A stretch of DNA of 17,070 nucleotides from CAZNER01 sp964572065 (GTDB lineage: Bacteria; Patescibacteriota; Dojkabacteria; JAHIVN01): contig CAZNER010000041.1 in assembly GCA_964572065.1 (NCBI GenBank), positions 1 to 17,070 of the forward strand, given 5' to 3'. Of this stretch, positions 14,492 to 17,070 are shown one piece after another; positions within the stretch are counted from its first letter, which is position 1; each line of letters begins with the position of its first letter. Below the pieces are notes generated by a model that was given only the letters and a program-made list of their open reading frames with translations, ran no database searches and was not told the origin of the DNA. The translations under genes and the position numbers were made by a program.

Positions 14492-17002
14492 TTAACGTGG
14501 AACTACCACTACACTATTGTCTCTTGTCTTTCTTATGTGGTTTGTAATTGCTTTTGCTAATATTGAATCATCGGTAAATGTAGTATCATCAGCTTCATCG
14601 TCATCTTTAGAACCTCCTTTACCCATTGCTACTGGCCTGTTCATATTATCATAAATAAATGTATAAGCTTCATCACAGAAAAACTTATCTTTTACTATTA
14701 TAGTATCATTTCTAATATCAGCTTCTAATTCATCAATGATTATTGATCTATTACCTGAATGTGTTAACCAACCAGGGATTTTCTGTTCTTTAGGTTTAGA
14801 ACTTCCCTTCTCTTTTACCATTTTATTAGAGTAGTAAAGATTTGGATAATATAACTGTTGTAAACCAATAACTACTGATAAACCTATATCATTTGCTTCT
14901 GGTGCTAATAGAGCATTGTTATAATATCTACCATATTCATTTAGTATTTCAGTGAATTTTTCTATTGGTACTCTACCTTTGAATACTGCATACTCTTCTC
15001 CTTTAGAATCCATAATAGTGAATGCAGAGTAATCTCGACCTCTACCTGTAGCAATATCTGCTCCAATGAAGAATCTAACTCCTGCTTTAGGTCTTCTAAA
15101 TATTCTCAAACAACCATTATATCTAGTTTCTAATATTTCATGAGCTACTAACTCATCTTCAATTGCTTTTATATCAACCAAGTCAAATACAGAATAACCA
15201 GATGTTAAGAAGTTTCCATCAATCTCCTGTGATGTTCTTCTTGGTCCTAGAGCAGTTGCCATTTCTTGATACCATTTCATATCTCTTTCAGGGTGCATAG
15301 TCCACTTCAACCTTATGGGGTGGAATATATCACCAGGTGTCATTGATTGAACCCAAGTTTGATGATACCAGTTACCCATTCCAAATGGCGTGTTATGGTT
15401 AATAAAGCCGTTTTTAGTTACGTATGACTGATCTTCGTTAACTGATATATCGTAAATATTTTCTATAAATTTACGTTTAATTTTAAGCTTAGATATTTTA
15501 ACTCCTTTAGCTCTTTTGTTATTTATAACCCTAGAAATGTAAGAATCTTTAACTTCTATACCCTCTTCATAATATAATTCTTTAGCTATTGTTTTAATAT
15601 AACTACCTCTATTATCACCTGGTTTTGATCTTAAATGTTTATATTTCTCGTATTTTTCTTTTATCTTAGCTATTAATATAATATTAGGAAAACCCTTACC
15701 AGTATTCTGATTAATGTTTAATCCAGTTGAATAATCTATAGCTCTTTTTGAATTCTCTTTTGGGCTTATTATCTGTAAATTGTTTACATGATTATCATTT
15801 ATATCACAATTTATATGGTCAACTATGAAACCCATTGGTATTTTACCAATAAAATGTTCAGCTACTAACCTAGATAAAGTGAATGTTTTGTTTTCTCCTT
15901 TATTCCAAAGTTTAATCCTATGATACCCAGCTTTATTTTTTCTAGAATCTTTTTCTATCAATTTACTATTCTTATTGATATATACTTTCCCTAAGTTAGA
16001 AATTGAATAATTTGAGAAACCTTTTACAGTCTTAATTATTTCTTTATCAGGAGCTTTAGTTTTTGGAGTTTCTTTAACTTTCTTTATCCCAGATTCAAAC
16101 TTTATTATATTTATTTTTTTCGTAACTATTTCTTTAGTTGTCTTCCAACCTTGAGTTGTTAACATTCTATGAGCAGGTGTACATTTAATAGTTTCACCAT
16201 AATTATCCTCAACCTCCCAAGTTTCCAATTCACCCTTGTTTATAGCTCCGATTACTTTCTGCCATTTGCCTGTATGAGTTAATACTTCTATACCTAATTT
16301 TTCAATGTTTTTCTTACCGAATTTTTTTGGAGCTATTGAATCAACTCTAAAGTACCCATCTCTAGATAAAATCTCTGTGTCTCCAGTTATACATGAGTTG
16401 ATTATTGCACTCCCTCCAGTTGATAAAGTAGGAAATGCTGCAGCCCAAATTGTATTAGCATACCTTACAATAGCTGCCTCATCAATAACTAATAGAGAAA
16501 CAGCCTCTGAACGACCAGCGTCTTCTGTAGTTGGAACTGAAGTAATTCGAGAACCATTTGAAAACTCTATCTCCTGCATTGTACCATATTCCCCTGGTTT
16601 ACCATTAACAATTGGAACTTGTAGATACTCAGGAAGATTCTTGTACATAAATTTAATTCTTGCTAATAATCTCTTAGCAACTTTATCTTTAATTGAGATT
16701 ATCTGAATATTTTTATGTGGGTGGTACATTGCTAACCACAAAGCATATAAAGCAATTAATTCTGATAGTCCTGCCTGTCGAAATTTAAGAATTATATTGA
16801 ATCTTTCTTTCAAGAAATAATATAGAACTTTCTTCTGATATGAATATAACTTAAATAATACTCTCCCCCTCATTGGATGGACTATATAAACTAAAGAAGC
16901 AAAAAAGAAAACATCTCTCATAACTTGCTTCAATATAGTAAATTGGTCCATCGTTAAAGATTTAGTGAATAAATCCTTTCTAGACTTTGATTTATTTGCC
17001 AT
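14492..17002 (-). CDS. terL: Large terminase subunit with in-frame intein (precursor)
   Basis: An 836-residue precursor; removing the intein (residues 204-537) leaves 502, a normal TerL length. The packaging ATPase has a deviant Walker A, ILKFRQAGLSE (71-81), and Walker B LLVIDEAA (170-177, Asp174-Glu175). Its coupling motif III is rebuilt only after splicing: AIINS joined to TPFGMGNWYH. The RNase H-like nuclease that cuts DNA to headful or unit length has Asp649 in FIGADIATGRGRDYSAF, Glu702 in LLAPEANDIGLS, and Asp811/Asp812 in TDDSILAKAI. It works with the small subunit and docks on the portal, whose gene follows 48 bases downstream. The start ATG follows AATTATAAC with no Shine-Dalgarno sequence. 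ATPase activity should depend on splicing, because the intein splits a catalytic motif. Confidence 0.95.
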   Translation of the reverse strand: MANKSKSRKDLFTKSLTMDQFTILKQVMRDVFFFASLVYIVHPMRGRVLFKLYSYQKKVLYYFLKERFNIILKFRQAGLSELIALYALWLAMYHPHKNIQIISIKDKVAKRLLARIKFMYKNLPEYLQVPIVNGKPGEYGTMQEIEFSNGSRITSVPTTEDAGRSEAVSLLVIDEAAIVRYANTIWAAAFPTLSTGGSAIINSCITGDTEILSRDGYFRVDSIAPKKFGKKNIEKLGIEVLTHTGKWQKVIGAINKGELETWEVEDNYGETIKCTPAHRMLTTQGWKTTKEIVTKKINIIKFESGIKKVKETPKTKAPDKEIIKTVKGFSNYSISNLGKVYINKNSKLIEKDSRKNKAGYHRIKLWNKGENKTFTLSRLVAEHFIGKIPMGFIVDHINCDINDNHVNNLQIISPKENSKRAIDYSTGLNINQNTGKGFPNIILIAKIKEKYEKYKHLRSKPGDNRGSYIKTIAKELYYEEGIEVKDSYISRVINNKRAKGVKISKLKIKRKFIENIYDISVNEDQSYVTKNGFINHNTPFGMGNWYHQTWVQSMTPGDIFHPIRLKWTMHPERDMKWYQEMATALGPRRTSQEIDGNFLTSGYSVFDLVDIKAIEDELVAHEILETRYNGCLRIFRRPKAGVRFFIGADIATGRGRDYSAFTIMDSKGEEYAVFKGRVPIEKFTEILNEYGRYYNNALLAPEANDIGLSVVIGLQQLYYPNLYYSNKMVKEKGSSKPKEQKIPGWLTHSGNRSIIIDELEADIRNDTIIVKDKFFCDEAYTFIYDNMNRPVAMGKGGSKDDDEADDTTFTDDSILAKAITNHIRKTRDNSVVVVPR
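15392..16393 (-). mobile_element. Intein with NUMOD4-HNH homing endonuclease inside terL
   Basis: A 334-residue in-frame intein. The N-terminal splicing block starts with Cys204 (CITGDTEILSRDGYFRVDSI), and block B has T-x-x-H at residues 275-278 (CTPAHRMLTTQGW). The C-terminal blocks read NIYDISVNEDQSYV and end FINHN (His536-Asn537), followed by Thr538 as +1 nucleophile. Between them lie a NUMOD4-like motif at 324-365 (VKGFSNYSISNLGKVYINKN) and an HNH nuclease at 375-420 (VDHINCDINDNHVNNLQI; His396, Asn404, Asn408). A lysine-rich extra region at 424-500 ends in DSYISRVINNKRAKG, a helix-turn-helix-like segment. It is not a LAGLIDADG type. All splicing residues look intact, and the endonuclease also appears intact, so the element may still be able to home. 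Confidence 0.93.
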
Positions 17003-17026
17003 GTTATAATTTGTATTGTTTAGTAA

Positions 17027-17070
17027 TTAAATTTCTAGAAAGTATCGATTGATATCAATTTGAGTATCTA
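17027..17070 (-). CDS. C-terminal end of an upstream gene, possibly small terminase
   Basis: From 17068 leftwards one minus frame is open into the right edge and ends with TAA at 17027-17029. It encodes the last 13 residues, DTQIDINRYFLEI, preceded by a partial codon. The other two minus frames hit stops here (TAG at the edge and TGA). The 24-base spacing to the terminase start resembles other gene gaps in this operon. The usual neighbour at this place is the small terminase subunit, but too little sequence is present to recognise a family. Confidence 0.4.
   Translation of the reverse strand, partial: DTQIDINRYFLEI

Noticed and set aside
16305..16706. Plus-strand open frame of 133 codons
   Set aside because: It is antisense to the conserved terminase ATPase region and the intein start; the translation shows no family features.
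17048..17059. Palindrome ATTGATATCAAT near the right edge, and ATATCGATAT at 12964-12973
   Set aside because: Considered as operator-like sites, but both are short, AT-rich and within chance expectation; the first also lies in the end of a probable gene.
1..17070. tRNA genes, CRISPR arrays, integrase or attachment sites
   Set aside because: No cloverleaf-like segment, no regular direct repeats and no recombinase gene were seen; intergenic space is too small for most of these.
1..17070. Stop-codon reassignment
   Set aside because: All genes read through conserved motifs with the standard code and end in TAA or TGA at sensible family lengths.

Overview
The window is a late, virion-assembly segment of a tailed double-stranded DNA phage (Caudoviricetes). 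Every gene I can support lies on the minus strand, so the module reads from right to left. The sequence is strongly A+T-rich by eye. Start codons are preceded by A-rich stretches such as AAAATT-ATG, with almost no Shine-Dalgarno sequence; this, together with a PKD domain in a virion protein, points to a host in Bacteroidota (Flavobacteria-like). The host assignment is inference. The run of 100 Ns at 11937-12036 shows that this is a scaffolded assembly.

Head module (right to left): the last 14 codons of an upstream gene (possibly small terminase), the large terminase interrupted by an in-frame intein with an HNH homing endonuclease (14492-17002), portal (12977-14443), prohead protease probably fused to or overlapping the scaffold and cut by the assembly gap (11865-12965), a probable capsid cement protein (11392-11832), and the HK97-fold major capsid protein (10277-11380). 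A strong rho-independent terminator follows the capsid gene, as after T7 gene 10, and probably keeps capsid transcript above that of the genes beyond it.

Neck module: a coiled-coil protein of unknown role (9665-10183), a PKD-domain protein that is probably the head-tail adaptor (8883-9653), a probable head-closure/stopper protein (8408-8878), a gp10/Mu gpG-like neck protein (7852-8433) and a probable tail terminator (7175-7855). These are tightly spaced or overlapping. Roles other than gp10-like rest mostly on gene order and fold impression.

Surface and fibre module: a small unknown protein (6873-7163), a beta-rich virion protein (6102-6866), a beta-helix tail-spike-like protein (4051-6108), a beta-sandwich virion protein (3500-4045), a small unknown (3114-3485), and two adjacent concanavalin A/LamG-type adhesins (1825-3114, and 1-1822, which runs off the left edge). 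No tail tube, tape measure or baseplate gene is recognisable between the neck genes and the fibres, so these lie elsewhere or are too diverged to see.

The most noteworthy items are the TerL intein placed exactly in ATPase motif III, its NUMOD4-HNH-plus-extra-domain endonuclease, the PKD domain carried by a neck protein, the post-capsid terminator with a 12-base sequence shared with the portal leader, and tandem lectin-like adhesins. There is no gene-free stretch longer than 300 bases; the longest gap is 93 bases (10184-10276).
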